In this document: positions 7,901 to 16,527 of the stretch, one piece after another
How positions within the stretch are numbered: the stretch's first letter is position 1
Layout: each line of letters starts with the position of its first letter
Source: Erythrobacter sp.
GTDB taxonomy: Bacteria; Pseudomonadota; Alphaproteobacteria; Sphingomonadales; Sphingomonadaceae
Length of the DNA: 64,000 nt
Assembly: GCA_023653115.1 (NCBI GenBank)
Contig: JAMNXO010000003.1
Location: forward strand, 62,001-126,000
Direction of reading: 5' to 3'
Notes under the pieces: model-generated
The model's database searches: none
Told to the model about the DNA's origin: nothing
What the model saw: the letters and a program-made list of their open reading frames with translations, nothing else
Program-made: the position numbers and the translations under genes

Positions 7901-9112
7901 ATGAGCACCGAGACGCAAACCGTTACCGCCACGGAATTCACCCTCACACCGCCCGATCCGGTGCCCACTGTCACGCCCGAGCAGGCTGCAGGGCTGGTGC
8001 CGGTCACCACCGAGCAGAAGTCGAAGCTCGACACCAAGGTCGATGCCTTTGTGAATGATCTGGTGACGGCCGATGCCAATTCGCCCCAGTTCGGCGAGAA
8101 GGTCGATCAGATCACCCGCATGGGCCAGGAACAGATCCGCGCGGCGGCCGCCATGTCGAACCGCTTCCTCGATCGCCCGGTGCGCGCGATGGATGCCGAT
8201 GGCAGCGTCGGCAAGGATCTGGCTGAATTGCGCCGCACGGTCGAAGACCTCGATCCCGGCCGCAAGGGCAAGCTGTCCGCCCCGCGCAAGATCTTGGGCA
8301 TCATCCCCTTTGGCAACAAGCTGAAGAACTACTTCGACAGCTACACCAGCGCGCAGGGACATATCTCATCGATCCTGCAGCGGCTCGAAAGCGGCAAAAA
8401 GGAACTCCACCTCGATAATGCCGCGATCGATACCGAGCGCCAGAAGCTGTGGGCGGCGATGGGCGAACTGGAGCAGATGATCCACATCGCCAAGACGCTC
8501 GACGAACGGCTCGAAGCCAAGGCGCTCGAACTCGACAGCTCCGATCCGGCCAAGGCCAAGGCGCTGCGCGAATCGGCGCTGTTCTATGTCCGCCAGCGCA
8601 CGCAGGATCTGCTCACCCAGATGGCGGTGAGCGTGCAGGGCTATCTCGCGCTGGACCTTGTGAAGAAGAACAACGTCGAACTGGTCAAGGGCGTGGACCG
8701 CGCTTCGACGACCACCGTCGGCGCGCTGCGCACCGCGGTGACCGTGGCGCAGGCGATGACCAACCAGCGCCTTGTGCTCGGCCAGATCACCGCGCTCAAC
8801 AAGACCACCAGCGACATCATCGATTCGACCAGCACGCTCCTTCGGGAACAGACCGCGCAGATCCACGAACAGGCCGCCGCCAGCACGATCCCGCTGGAGA
8901 CGCTGCAACGCGCTTTCCAGAACATCTATGACACGATGGACGAGGTCGACGCCTTCAAGGTGCGCGCGCTCGATTCGATGAAGCAGACCGTCAACGTGCT
9001 GACCAGCGAGGTCGAAAAGTCGAAGGGCTATATCGCCCGGGCTGAAGGCCAGGCGCAGGCGCAGGCCAAGGTCGCCTCGTCCGAACCGTCGCTGCTCTCG
9101 CTGGATAAGTGA
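7901..9112 (+). CDS. telA: toxic anion resistance protein, TelA family
   Basis: A 403-aa TelA/KlaA-type protein. It is mostly helical and coiled-coil: LDTKVDAFVNDLV, ILGIIPFGNKLKNYFDSYTSAQGHISSILQRLESGKKEL (the conserved central block), then ALDLVKKNNVELVKGVDRASTTTVGALRTAVTVAQ and a C-terminal Gln/Ala-rich tail. The family is linked to tellurite and cell-envelope toxin resistance, but the biochemistry is not established. It starts an apparent operon with the XpaC-like and PHA-system proteins (gaps of 13 and 3 nt), a pairing seen in many bacteria. Family call sure, physiological role uncertain. Confidence 0.9.
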   Translation: MSTETQTVTATEFTLTPPDPVPTVTPEQAAGLVPVTTEQKSKLDTKVDAFVNDLVTADANSPQFGEKVDQITRMGQEQIRAAAAMSNRFLDRPVRAMDADGSVGKDLAELRRTVEDLDPGRKGKLSAPRKILGIIPFGNKLKNYFDSYTSAQGHISSILQRLESGKKELHLDNAAIDTERQKLWAAMGELEQMIHIAKTLDERLEAKALELDSSDPAKAKALRESALFYVRQRTQDLLTQMAVSVQGYLALDLVKKNNVELVKGVDRASTTTVGALRTAVTVAQAMTNQRLVLGQITALNKTTSDIIDSTSTLLREQTAQIHEQAAASTIPLETLQRAFQNIYDTMDEVDAFKVRALDSMKQTVNVLTSEVEKSKGYIARAEGQAQAQAKVASSEPSLLSLDK

Positions 9113-9125
9113 TGGGGGATCGCTG

Positions 9126-9959
9126 GTGCCGGACATGACCCGCGAGAGTGACCGCATCCTGCGCGAGGCGAAAACCAGCCTCGCGGTGCAGCGCGAGGGC
9201 GGCACCCACCGGCCCGGGCAAGGCATTGGGCGGGGCAGCATCGGCAAGGGTTCGGCTGCGGCCAAGCGCAAGCTGTGGCTGACGCGGCTGCGCAATCTCG
9301 CGATTGCCGTGGCCACGATCTGGATCGGCGCGGGGATTGCCGGCGCGATGTTCAGCGGGATCGGCTTCTGGGGCCTGATGGCGGTGATCGTCACCACGGC
9401 GATCGCGGTGGGGCTGTTCTCCAGCTTCCCCAAGATCAAGGTGCCCCAGCGCGCCGAACTGACGCAGGGCAATCCTAAGCAGATGGTCGCGCGCACCGAG
9501 CTGTGGCTCGAAGCCCAGCGCCCCGCCCTGCCCCCGCCCGCGCAGACCATCGTCGATCAGCTCGGCGTGCAATTGGATGCGCTCGGGCTGCAATTGCAGG
9601 GATTGGACGGCGCGCACCCGGCGATGGCCGAAGTGCGCGAACTGGTGGGCGAATATATTCCCGAGACGATCGACAATTACCGCAAGATCCCTGCCCATCT
9701 GCGCAAGGAAGAGCATGCCGGCAAGACCGCCGACCAGCGCCTGACCGAGAGCCTCGGCAAGCTGTCGGGCGAGGTAGACCGCGTCACACGGCGGCTGGCC
9801 GAAGGCGCGCTCGATGATCTGGCGATCAAGAGCCGCTATCTCGAATACCGCTATGGCGGGGCCGAGGCGCTGGAGGATCTGACAGCCGGTGGAACGATTC
9901 CGGACACCGGCGCGCCGCTGCCCGATCTGTCCGCCACGCCCACCCGGCAGGGCCGCTGA
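9126..9959 (+). CDS. XpaC-like 5-bromo-4-chloroindolyl phosphate hydrolysis family protein
   Basis: A 277-aa protein with a basic N-terminal region (~50 residues), two closely spaced membrane segments (LAIAVATIWIGAGIAGAMF and GLMAVIVTTAIAVGLFSSF), then a soluble helical domain resembling XpaC (IVDQLGVQLDALGLQLQGL, LVGEYIPETIDNYRKIPAHLR). XpaC-family genes commonly sit beside telA. The historic phosphate-hydrolysis name does not establish a reaction. GTG 9126 is preferred because GGGGGA lies about 6 nt upstream; ATG 9135 is an alternative. Confidence 0.75.
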   Translation: MPDMTRESDRILREAKTSLAVQREGGTHRPGQGIGRGSIGKGSAAAKRKLWLTRLRNLAIAVATIWIGAGIAGAMFSGIGFWGLMAVIVTTAIAVGLFSSFPKIKVPQRAELTQGNPKQMVARTELWLEAQRPALPPPAQTIVDQLGVQLDALGLQLQGLDGAHPAMAEVRELVGEYIPETIDNYRKIPAHLRKEEHAGKTADQRLTESLGKLSGEVDRVTRRLAEGALDDLAIKSRYLEYRYGGAEALEDLTAGGTIPDTGAPLPDLSATPTRQGR

Positions 9960-9962
9960 ACC

Positions 9963-10262
9963 ATGCGTGTGAAGCTCCCCCACGATCTCCCGCGCGAGGA
10001 AGTGCGCCGCCGAATGCGCGCGCATTCGGACGAGATCGCCAGCTTCTTTCCCGCCGGCCTCGCCAAGGTCACCACCAGCTGGAGCAGCGATGACCGGATG
10101 GACATCACCGCCGAAGTGATCGGCTACACCATCGCAGGTGGCGTCGATGTCGGCGAGCACGAGGTGGTGATCGAAATGGACTTGCCGCTGATCCTCGGAA
10201 TGATGCGCGGTCCGCTGGAGGCTGCGGTCAAGAAGGAAGGCCAGCGCCTCCTCGCGCCCTAG
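9963..10262 (+). CDS. polyhydroxyalkanoic acid system family protein
   Basis: A 99-aa protein matching the small PHA_gran_rgn type family: LPREEVRRRMRAHSDEIASFFPAGLAKV at the N-terminus, then a beta-rich VTTSWSSDDRMDITAEVIGYTIAGGVDVGEHEVVIEMDLPLIL. Despite the family name, a direct role in polyhydroxyalkanoate granules is not shown, and no phaC or phasin is in this window. It lies 3 nt after the XpaC-like stop, so it is almost certainly cotranscribed. Confidence 0.75.
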   Translation: MRVKLPHDLPREEVRRRMRAHSDEIASFFPAGLAKVTTSWSSDDRMDITAEVIGYTIAGGVDVGEHEVVIEMDLPLILGMMRGPLEAAVKKEGQRLLAP

Positions 10263-10328
10263 GGCTAAAACCCTGGGCCAATCGCTCCGATCCGGCGCAA
10301 TCCACGAAGGCTGCGTGCTTGCGCGCGA

Positions 10329-10369
10329 TTGCCAAGCCTGTGCCGCTGTGTCATATTCTTTGGACACAG
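10329..10369 (+). promoter_or_regulatory. bphO promoter overlapped by a PpsR/CrtJ-like palindrome
   Basis: TTGCCA (10329) and CATATT (10352) are 17 nt apart and form a plausible sigma-70 promoter. The -10 is embedded in a palindrome with perfect 7-bp arms CTGTGTC and GACACAG (10346-10369). That palindrome contains TGT-N12-ACA (10349-10366), the known PpsR/CrtJ motif. Such placement fits repression. Only one box is visible in the 200-nt gap. The regulator itself is not in the window. Confidence 0.55.
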
Positions 10370-10462
10370 TTTATTGCCTAACTTGCCTTACGCCCACCCA
10401 TTCACTCGGTAGCGTGCGGCAGATCGGCGCATAGGCCGATTCGGGCAGGAAGGGCGGGGCAG

Positions 10463-11062
10463 ATGGCACCGGTCAAGGACACGGCGGAGGCGAGTAGCGA
10501 TCTTCGCAGCCACCTGCGTGCAGCCACCATGGCCGCGCATGATCTGCTCGATGCCGCGATGCAGGCCGCCAGCGGCTGGCAGACCCGCGATGATTACGCC
10601 CGCTTTCTCGCATTGCAGCACGCCGCCCGCGCGCCGCTCGAAGATTGGCTTGCGGCCCATGCTCCGGCCGATCTCCACCCGCCGCGCCAGACTGCGCTGA
10701 TCGCGCAGGATCTCGCCGCGCTCGGCCACCCGGTTCCGCCGCCCGCCGCTGCCTTTGCACTCGCACCCGGCGCACGCGGCGATATGCTCGGCGCGGCGTG
10801 GGTGCTGGCCGGATCGGCGCTCGGCAACCGCGCCATCGCCCGGCAGGTGCAACGCATCGGTGGCGGCGATTGGCCAGCCACCTTCCTCGATCACGGCGCG
10901 ATGCTGGCCTTCTGGCAAGGCCTGCGCGAGCGGATCGAACACCGCGCCGACGCATCCGAAGCGCAAGGCGCCGCCCGCGCGGCTGCCGCAGTGTTTGCCC
11001 ATTTCCTTGCCGTCGCAGAGCACGCGCCGCCGGTTCCGGCCCCCGCAGGTGCGGCGCTGTGA
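10463..11062 (+). CDS. bphO: heme oxygenase (biliverdin-producing)
   Basis: Cleaves heme to biliverdin, CO and iron; biliverdin is the chromophore of the bacteriophytochrome encoded next. The 199-aa helical protein has the N-terminal DLRSHLRAATMAAHDLLDAAM with the likely proximal His in AAHD, and the distal-helix signature GAAWVLAGSALGNRAI. It ends with AAAAVFAHFLAVAEHA. The stop overlaps the bphP GTG start (GTGA), a tight coupling that supports the function. An electron donor gene is not adjacent. Confidence 0.9.
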   Translation: MAPVKDTAEASSDLRSHLRAATMAAHDLLDAAMQAASGWQTRDDYARFLALQHAARAPLEDWLAAHAPADLHPPRQTALIAQDLAALGHPVPPPAAAFALAPGARGDMLGAAWVLAGSALGNRAIARQVQRIGGGDWPATFLDHGAMLAFWQGLRERIEHRADASEAQGAARAAAAVFAHFLAVAEHAPPVPAPAGAAL

Positions 11063-13602
11063 ACCTCCATCAGCGACCAGACACGCTCACAGAATGCGAC
11101 CGTGAACCCATTCACCACATCGCCGCGATCCAGCCGTTCGGCGGGCTGATCGCCGCGCGTGCTGACGGCACAATCGCCCACGCCTCGGCCAATTGCGCCG
11201 ATCTGCTCGGGCTGGCCGCGCAGCCCGTGCCCGGCACGCCGCTTCACGCCATCTTCGCCGCTGAGGCCCTCGCGCAGGTCGAAGCGGCGCTGGCGAGCCT
11301 TGGTACCGACGATGTGCCCGAGCGCCGCTTCGGGCTCGATCTGGCCGGCACCGGCGCGCAGTTCGATTGCGCGGTGCATCGGAGCGGCAGCCTTTCGGTG
11401 ATCGAATTCGAGCCCCACGCCCGCAACGACTTTGCCGATCACGTGGCGATGATCGTGCCGGTGATCGCGCGGCTCGAAGCGCTCGGCGATCCGCAGGCGC
11501 TGTGCACCACCGCGGCGCGGCTGGTGCGCCAGATGCTCGGCTATGACCGGGTGATGGTCTACCGCTTCCATCCGGACGAAAGCGGCGAAGTCGTGGCCGA
11601 GGAACTGGCCGAGGGGATGGAGCCCTATCTCGGCCTGCGCTATCCGGCCGCCGACATCCCGCAGCAGGCGCGCGAGCTGTTCCGCCGCAACCGGTTCCGC
11701 ATGATCGCCGATATCAGCGCGCCCGCGGTGCCGATTATGCCTGCGCTGGGGCCGGACGAAACCCCGCTCGATCTGTCGATGTCCATGCTGCGCGCCCATT
11801 CGCCGATGCATCTGGCCTATATGCAGAACATGGGGGTGGGCGCCTCGCTCGCCATCGCGATTGTACGGCATGACCGGCTGTGGGGCATGATCGCCTGCCA
11901 CCACCGCACACCGCGCCTGCCACCCTTCTCGCTGCGCACCGTGGCCGAACTGGTCAGCCAGACCTTCTCGCTGATGCTCGACCGTATTCTGGTCGCCCGC
12001 GCCGAAGAGCTGCGGGACCGCGCGCGCGAACTCAACGACCGGCTGTTGCTGCGGCTCGCCGGCGGGCTGGCGCTGGCGGACAGTCTGCCGCTGATCGAGG
12101 AGCTTCTGGCCGGCGCGATCCCGCATGACGGGGTCTCGCTGCTGGTCGATGACGAATATCGCGCCAGCGGCGCTGCGCCCGATGAAGCCGCCTTCCGCAC
12201 CATTGCCCCGCTGCTGGGGAGCACGCTTGGCAGCGCGGTCCACGCCTCCACGCGCCTCGCCGACCAGATCGCGGAAGCCGGCGGCTTTGCCGATTACGCC
12301 GCCGGGGCGCTGGTGCTGCCACTCTCGCGCGCCGGGCGCGATTGTCTGGTGCTGTGGCGCCGCCCGCAGACAAGCACGATCACCTGGGCCGGTGATCCCG
12401 ACAAGGCCCGCGCCGCGCCCGGCGAGATGCTCCAACCACGCGCCAGTTTTGCCGCATGGACCGAAACCGTGCGGGGCCGCAGCGCCGAGTGGGATGCGGA
12501 GCAATGCGAGATTGCCGCGCGCCTGCGCCGCACGCTGATCGAAGTCGTTCTGCGCATGAACGAGGACATGGCCCGCGAACGCGCCCGCGTGGCCGAGCAG
12601 CAGGATCTCGTGATCGCCGAACTCAATCACCGGGTGCGCAACATCCTCGGCCTGATCCGCGCGCTGGTATCGCAATCGCAGGCCGAGGCGCTGTCGGTGC
12701 CAGGCTTTGCCGCGATCCTCGGCGGGCGGATTGCCGCGCTCGCCGCCGCGCACGAGAACCTCACTCGCAAGAACTGGGGCCCGGCCTCGCTGCTCGGCCT
12801 GCTGGAGACCGAACTCGCGCCCTACTTCGGGGCCGACCGTGCGCGGCTGACGCTGGCGGGCGAGGATGTGCTGCTCGGCCCCGAGGCCTTCACCGTGCTG
12901 GCGCTGGTGGTGCACGAACTGGCGACCAATTCGGCCAAGTATGGCAGCCTTTCGGCGCGCGCGGGCACGCTCGATGTGCGGCTGGCGCGCACCGCTTTCG
13001 GCGATCTGTCGCTCGGCTGGCGCGAGGCGGGCGGCCCGCCGGTCAGCGCACCCTCGCGCCACGGTTTCGGCTCGACTATCATCCGCCGCTCGATCCCGCA
13101 TGATCTGGGCGGCGAGGCCGATGTGCGCTTCCGGCTCGAAGGGCTCGAAGCCGATTTCCTCATCCCGCGCCGCCACCTCGCCGATGCCGACACCAGGCCT
13201 TCCGTGCCGCTGAGCGCAGCCCCGCTGGCCAGTCTGGCACCTGCAACCCCCGCCGTCCCGCGCCCCGGACGGGTGCTGGTGGTGGAAGACAGCATCATCA
13301 TCGCGCTCGATACCGAGGAAAACCTCAAACGGCTCGGGATTGCCGAGGTGCGTGTGGAAAGCAGCGTCGCCGGAGCGCTCGCCGCGATTGCGGAAACCCC
13401 ACCCGATTTCGCGTTGATCGACTTCAACCTCGGCGGCGAATCCTCCGAGCCGATTGCAGCCGCACTGCGCGAGGCGGGCGTGCGCTTCGTGCTGGCGACG
13501 GGCTATGCCGATGGCGCCGCCACGTTCGAGCGGCTGGGCGCGGCCGCAGTGCTGCGCAAGCCCTATGGCAAGGGCGAGATCGAGCGGCTGATCGGGGGTT
13601 AG
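11059..13602 (+). CDS. bphP: bacteriophytochrome with HWE histidine kinase and response regulator receiver
   Basis: A red/far-red photoreceptor kinase of 847 aa starting at GTG 11059, overlapping the bphO stop. Order: PAS (residues ~13-110) with the biliverdin-binding Cys about residue 13 in LTECDREPIHHIAAIQPFGG. GAF (~125-300) carries the chromophore-pocket PAADIPQQARELFRRNRF and the conserved His of AHSPMHLAYMQNMG. PHY (~305-500) follows. The HWE-type kinase has phospho-acceptor His ~524 in ELNHRVRN, then VVHELATNSAKYG and WREAGGP. A C-terminal receiver holds Asp ~788 in FALIDFNL. A receiver fused to an HWE phytochrome kinase is known in Erythrobacter-type proteins. Output partner is not in the window. 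Confidence 0.95.
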   Translation: MNLHQRPDTLTECDREPIHHIAAIQPFGGLIAARADGTIAHASANCADLLGLAAQPVPGTPLHAIFAAEALAQVEAALASLGTDDVPERRFGLDLAGTGAQFDCAVHRSGSLSVIEFEPHARNDFADHVAMIVPVIARLEALGDPQALCTTAARLVRQMLGYDRVMVYRFHPDESGEVVAEELAEGMEPYLGLRYPAADIPQQARELFRRNRFRMIADISAPAVPIMPALGPDETPLDLSMSMLRAHSPMHLAYMQNMGVGASLAIAIVRHDRLWGMIACHHRTPRLPPFSLRTVAELVSQTFSLMLDRILVARAEELRDRARELNDRLLLRLAGGLALADSLPLIEELLAGAIPHDGVSLLVDDEYRASGAAPDEAAFRTIAPLLGSTLGSAVHASTRLADQIAEAGGFADYAAGALVLPLSRAGRDCLVLWRRPQTSTITWAGDPDKARAAPGEMLQPRASFAAWTETVRGRSAEWDAEQCEIAARLRRTLIEVVLRMNEDMARERARVAEQQDLVIAELNHRVRNILGLIRALVSQSQAEALSVPGFAAILGGRIAALAAAHENLTRKNWGPASLLGLLETELAPYFGADRARLTLAGEDVLLGPEAFTVLALVVHELATNSAKYGSLSARAGTLDVRLARTAFGDLSLGWREAGGPPVSAPSRHGFGSTIIRRSIPHDLGGEADVRFRLEGLEADFLIPRRHLADADTRPSVPLSAAPLASLAPATPAVPRPGRVLVVEDSIIIALDTEENLKRLGIAEVRVESSVAGALAAIAETPPDFALIDFNLGGESSEPIAAALREAGVRFVLATGYADGAATFERLGAAAVLRKPYGKGEIERLIGG

Positions 13603-13603
13603 G

Positions 13604-13736
13604 GCGTTTGTTGGCACAAACCACCCGCCCCGCCTCCCCGCCCGGCCACCAATAGTCCCACTATGTTATGGTGGCCGGGCGGGGAGGCGGGGCGGGTGGT
13701 CAGCGTCGCGCGCCGGCGCGACCGCTAAACAAACGC
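13604..13736. repeat. large composite inverted repeat between convergent genes
   Basis: Two 31-nt arms (13620-13650 and 13670-13700) are perfect reverse complements across a 19-nt loop. A second hairpin GTCGCGC/GCGCGAC follows. Both are enclosed by 9-bp arms GCGTTTGTT (13604) and AACAAACGC (13728). It fills the gap between the 3' ends of bphP and the manA-like gene and probably blocks read-through in both directions. No T-run follows, so it is not a textbook intrinsic terminator. Its right half resembles 46774-46820. Confidence 0.85.
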
Positions 13737-14528
13737 GCGGGTCAGCAGCGTCACCTTAGCGCGGCTGAAATCAAGGCTCGCAATCCCGTCGGCATAGAGA
13801 CACTCCCCCGCTCCGGCCCTGGCGCTGCCATCGCGCGCGGCGACCTCGCCTGCCAAGGGCAAGGCCAGCAGAGCGCCGGCATAGGCCGTCGCAGTCGCCG
13901 CATCCGGCGTGCCTTCCACCCGGTCGAGCCGGAAATGCGGCCCGTCCACCAGCACCGGTCCGCTTGCAATCGAACGGCGGTGCGCTGCGGCATAGGGCTC
14001 CCCGCGTGCCACTGCGAGGCCGCGTTGCAGATGCAGCTCGCGCGGGCGGCCATAGTCATAAAGGCGGAAGGTGGTGTCGCTGGTCTGCTGCACCTCGACC
14101 AGCGCGAGGCCCGGGCCAATCGCGTGAACGGTGCCAGCGGGCAGATAGAACAGATCGCCCGCACGCGCCGTATGCCACGCCAGCAAGTGTTCGATCGTGC
14201 CATCCTGCGCGGCGGCGGCGATTTCCTCGGAGGTCACCGGCCGCGCAAAGCCGATCGCGAGCTGCGCATCGGGCGCAGCGTCGAGCACCAGCCAGCACTC
14301 CTCCTTGCCCGCCTCGCCCGGCAGGGCTTGCGCCTCGGACGGATGGACCTGCACCGAGAGCTTTTCCGAGGTGAACAGATATTTGACCAGCACCTGCGGC
14401 ACTTCGGGCGGCGGTTCGAACCAGATCTCGCCAATCCGCTGGCCCGGCGGGGCGAGGAAGGGCGCAGGCAGGCTATCGCAGCCCCACACTTTCTCGACCA
14501 TCCGGGTCGGCAACTGGCGGGCCACCAT
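13725..14528 (-). CDS. manA: mannose-6-phosphate isomerase, class I-like
   Basis: Interconverts fructose-6-P and mannose-6-P, feeding GDP-mannose synthesis. The 267-aa cupin-type protein shows the zinc-site region KLSVQVHPSEAQAL, GKEECWLVLDA and FYLPAGTVHAIGPGLALVEVQQTSDTTFRLYDYGR, all type I isomerase signatures. It is shorter than the ~390-aa enterobacterial enzyme, like the compact form in many sphingomonads. The start ATG 14528 shares one base with the upstream stop (TGATG), so it is coupled to the guanylyltransferase gene. The longer track frame is not family-like. Symbol follows function. Confidence 0.88.
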   Translation of the reverse strand: MVARQLPTRMVEKVWGCDSLPAPFLAPPGQRIGEIWFEPPPEVPQVLVKYLFTSEKLSVQVHPSEAQALPGEAGKEECWLVLDAAPDAQLAIGFARPVTSEEIAAAAQDGTIEHLLAWHTARAGDLFYLPAGTVHAIGPGLALVEVQQTSDTTFRLYDYGRPRELHLQRGLAVARGEPYAAAHRRSIASGPVLVDGPHFRLDRVEGTPDAATATAYAGALLALPLAGEVAARDGSARAGAGECLYADGIASLDFSRAKVTLLTRAFV

Positions 14529-15568
14529 CACTGGTTGACCGCGCCCGGCAGCTTGCCGACGGCTTGCGCGCCCTCGCGCGTGGTCACCAGCACCTCGCCG
14601 CCCGCGACGATGATGCACACATCCGCAAGGCCCACCGCCGAGATGCGCGGGCCGTCGGTGATCGCCAGCACGCCGCTGCATCCGGCCAGATCGGCTGCGC
14701 CGCGCGTAACATTGCCGTGGGGATCGGCCTGATCCTCCAGCGCCTCGGCCAGCGCGGCCCAGGTGCCGATATCGGACCAGCCCATATCCGCCGGCACCAT
14801 CGCTGCGGCGCTGGTGTTCTCCATCACGGCATAATCGATCGATTCGCCAGCAATGGCTTCGAACGGCGCAGACGCTGGGTGGAAACAGGCGCCCTCACTG
14901 TGCCCCTCGGGCACCGCGTGCCGCACAAGCGCCGCCATTTCAGGTCGGTGCGCGGCGAGTTCATCGAGCAGATGCCCCGCACGAAAGGCGAAGATCCCGC
15001 CGTTCCAGCTGAAATTGCCGCTGTCGAGATAGACCTGCGCGGTGGCCAGATCGGGCTTTTCGACAAACCGCCGGATTGCATAGCCGCCCGCCAGCGGCTC
15101 CCCGCGTTCGAGATAGCCGTAGCCGGTCTCGGGCCGCACAGCCGCGATTCCGAAAGACACGAGATAATCCTCGCGCGCCAGTGCCGCCGCGGCGAGCGCG
15201 GCGGCGCGGAAGGCGTCCGCATCAGCAATGTGATGATCGCTCGGGCAGACCAGCATCACCGCATTATCCGGCAGCAGTGCGGCCGCCAGCGCAATCGCGG
15301 GCGCGGTGTTGCGCGCCGCCGGCTCCACCACCAGCCGCGCGCCCGGCGTATCGCCCAGCTGGGCCATGATCAGATCGCGATGCGCAGCGCCTGCCACCAC
15401 CATCGGCGCGGCAAAGCGATCATCCCCCGCCACCCGGCGCACCGCCTGTTCGAACAGGGTTTCGGTGCTCACCAGCGGCAGAAACGGCTTGGGCACCGCC
15501 TTGCGGCTGAGCGGCCAGAGCCGCGTGCCGCTACCGCCGCACAGGATCACCGGATGGATTTGCGTCAC
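14528..15568 (-). CDS. manC: mannose-1-phosphate guanylyltransferase
   Basis: Makes GDP-mannose from mannose-1-P and GTP for glycan synthesis. The 346-aa product has the nucleotidyltransferase signature ILCGGSGTRLWPLSRKAVPKPF at the N-terminus, VVEPAARNTAPAIALAA, the Mg-binding CPSDHHIAD, and FVEKPD with SGNFSWNGGIF typical of GMPs. The C-terminal isomerase domain of bifunctional ManC proteins is absent; it is supplied by the coupled downstream gene. No exopolysaccharide cluster is directly beside it. Confidence 0.93.
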   Translation of the reverse strand: MTQIHPVILCGGSGTRLWPLSRKAVPKPFLPLVSTETLFEQAVRRVAGDDRFAAPMVVAGAAHRDLIMAQLGDTPGARLVVEPAARNTAPAIALAAALLPDNAVMLVCPSDHHIADADAFRAAALAAAALAREDYLVSFGIAAVRPETGYGYLERGEPLAGGYAIRRFVEKPDLATAQVYLDSGNFSWNGGIFAFRAGHLLDELAAHRPEMAALVRHAVPEGHSEGACFHPASAPFEAIAGESIDYAVMENTSAAAMVPADMGWSDIGTWAALAEALEDQADPHGNVTRGAADLAGCSGVLAITDGPRISAVGLADVCIIVAGGEVLVTTREGAQAVGKLPGAVNQ

Positions 15569-15672
15569 GGGTAGTGCCCTTCCTTGCTGTTTTCCGCAGC
15601 TATATCAGCCGGCTCCATCATGCCAGCCCGAAGGCACCCGAACCGCCCTCAGTTCGCCCCGGAACGGAGGCG

Positions 15673-16395
15673 TTAGAACCATCGCTGGCGCCAGTAAAAC
15701 GGCGCAGCGACCGGATTGCCTTCGCTGTCCGTCGCGGGACGGAAGCCGAGACGGGTTTCGACCAGCTGGCAGGTGATCCGGTCGGCCTCGGCGTCGGGGC
15801 TGGGGCGGTAGATGGTGCAGCCCCGCGCGCGCCCGTCGGTGCCGACGGTGACGCGCACGAGCACCTCGGTGCCCTGCCGCGCGGTGCGGCCGCCGGGGGG
15901 CACGGGAAAGTCGCGGGCGTTGTCGATGCTGCCCGAGATATGCACCGGCTTGGTCACCGCCACCCCTCCGCGCCCGTTGCCGCTATTGCCGCTGCCGGTG
16001 CCCGTGCCGCTGCCTGCCGCCCCGGTGCCATCGCCCGCCTCGGCCGCGCCCGAGCGGGTTGCGGTGCCGGTTGATGAGGCTTGCGGGCGCTGCTCTTCCT
16101 CGCGCAGATTGCGGGGCGGTTTGGGCTGGGTGACAGCTTGAGCGACCGCCGTCTTGCCGGGATCGCCCTGGGCGGCTTCATCGGGCTCGGGCTGGTTCTC
16201 GGGCGGCGGCGGGAGCGGAGTCGTGACGGTGACCGTGAAGGCCGAAACCACCTGTTTCTGGACCGAAGCGGTGAGATCGGGCGCCAGCCCAAGGGCTAAC
16301 CCGTAGAGCGCCGCGATATGCAGCAGAATAATCACGACAAGCAAAGGCAGGCTGGGCCGGCGGCGTTGCCTCTGGAAACCAGCAGAACCGTTCAT
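15673..16395 (-). CDS. tonB: TonB family energy transducer
   Basis: A 240-aa TonB-like protein that would couple the proton motive force to outer-membrane receptors. It has one N-terminal membrane helix (LPLLVVIILLHIAALYGLALG, residues ~16-36), a Pro-rich periplasmic stretch (PLPPPPENQPEPDE), a Gly/Ser/Thr-rich linker, and a C-terminal TonB domain (VLVRVTVGTDGRARGCTIYRPSPDAEADRITCQLVETRLGFRPA). ExbB/ExbD are not adjacent. It lies 3 kb from a large TonB-dependent receptor on the same strand but is not in an operon with it. Confidence 0.88.
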   Translation of the reverse strand: MNGSAGFQRQRRRPSLPLLVVIILLHIAALYGLALGLAPDLTASVQKQVVSAFTVTVTTPLPPPPENQPEPDEAAQGDPGKTAVAQAVTQPKPPRNLREEEQRPQASSTGTATRSGAAEAGDGTGAAGSGTGTGSGNSGNGRGGVAVTKPVHISGSIDNARDFPVPPGGRTARQGTEVLVRVTVGTDGRARGCTIYRPSPDAEADRITCQLVETRLGFRPATDSEGNPVAAPFYWRQRWF

Positions 16396-16527
16396 GCAAG
16401 CTGCCTGTCAACCACGATTACCTCCGTTTCGGGCACGGTTCCGCTGGAAACCCGCGCCGACTTCCTATAGCACGGCGATGGATTTTGGCGATGGAGCGCA
16501 AGGATCGATCGCGCAGCTGACCTTGTT

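Noticed and set aside
10891-13617. 908-aa minus-strand ORF opposite bphP
   Set aside because: His/Arg/Gln-rich antisense shadow; the plus strand has a complete phytochrome kinase.
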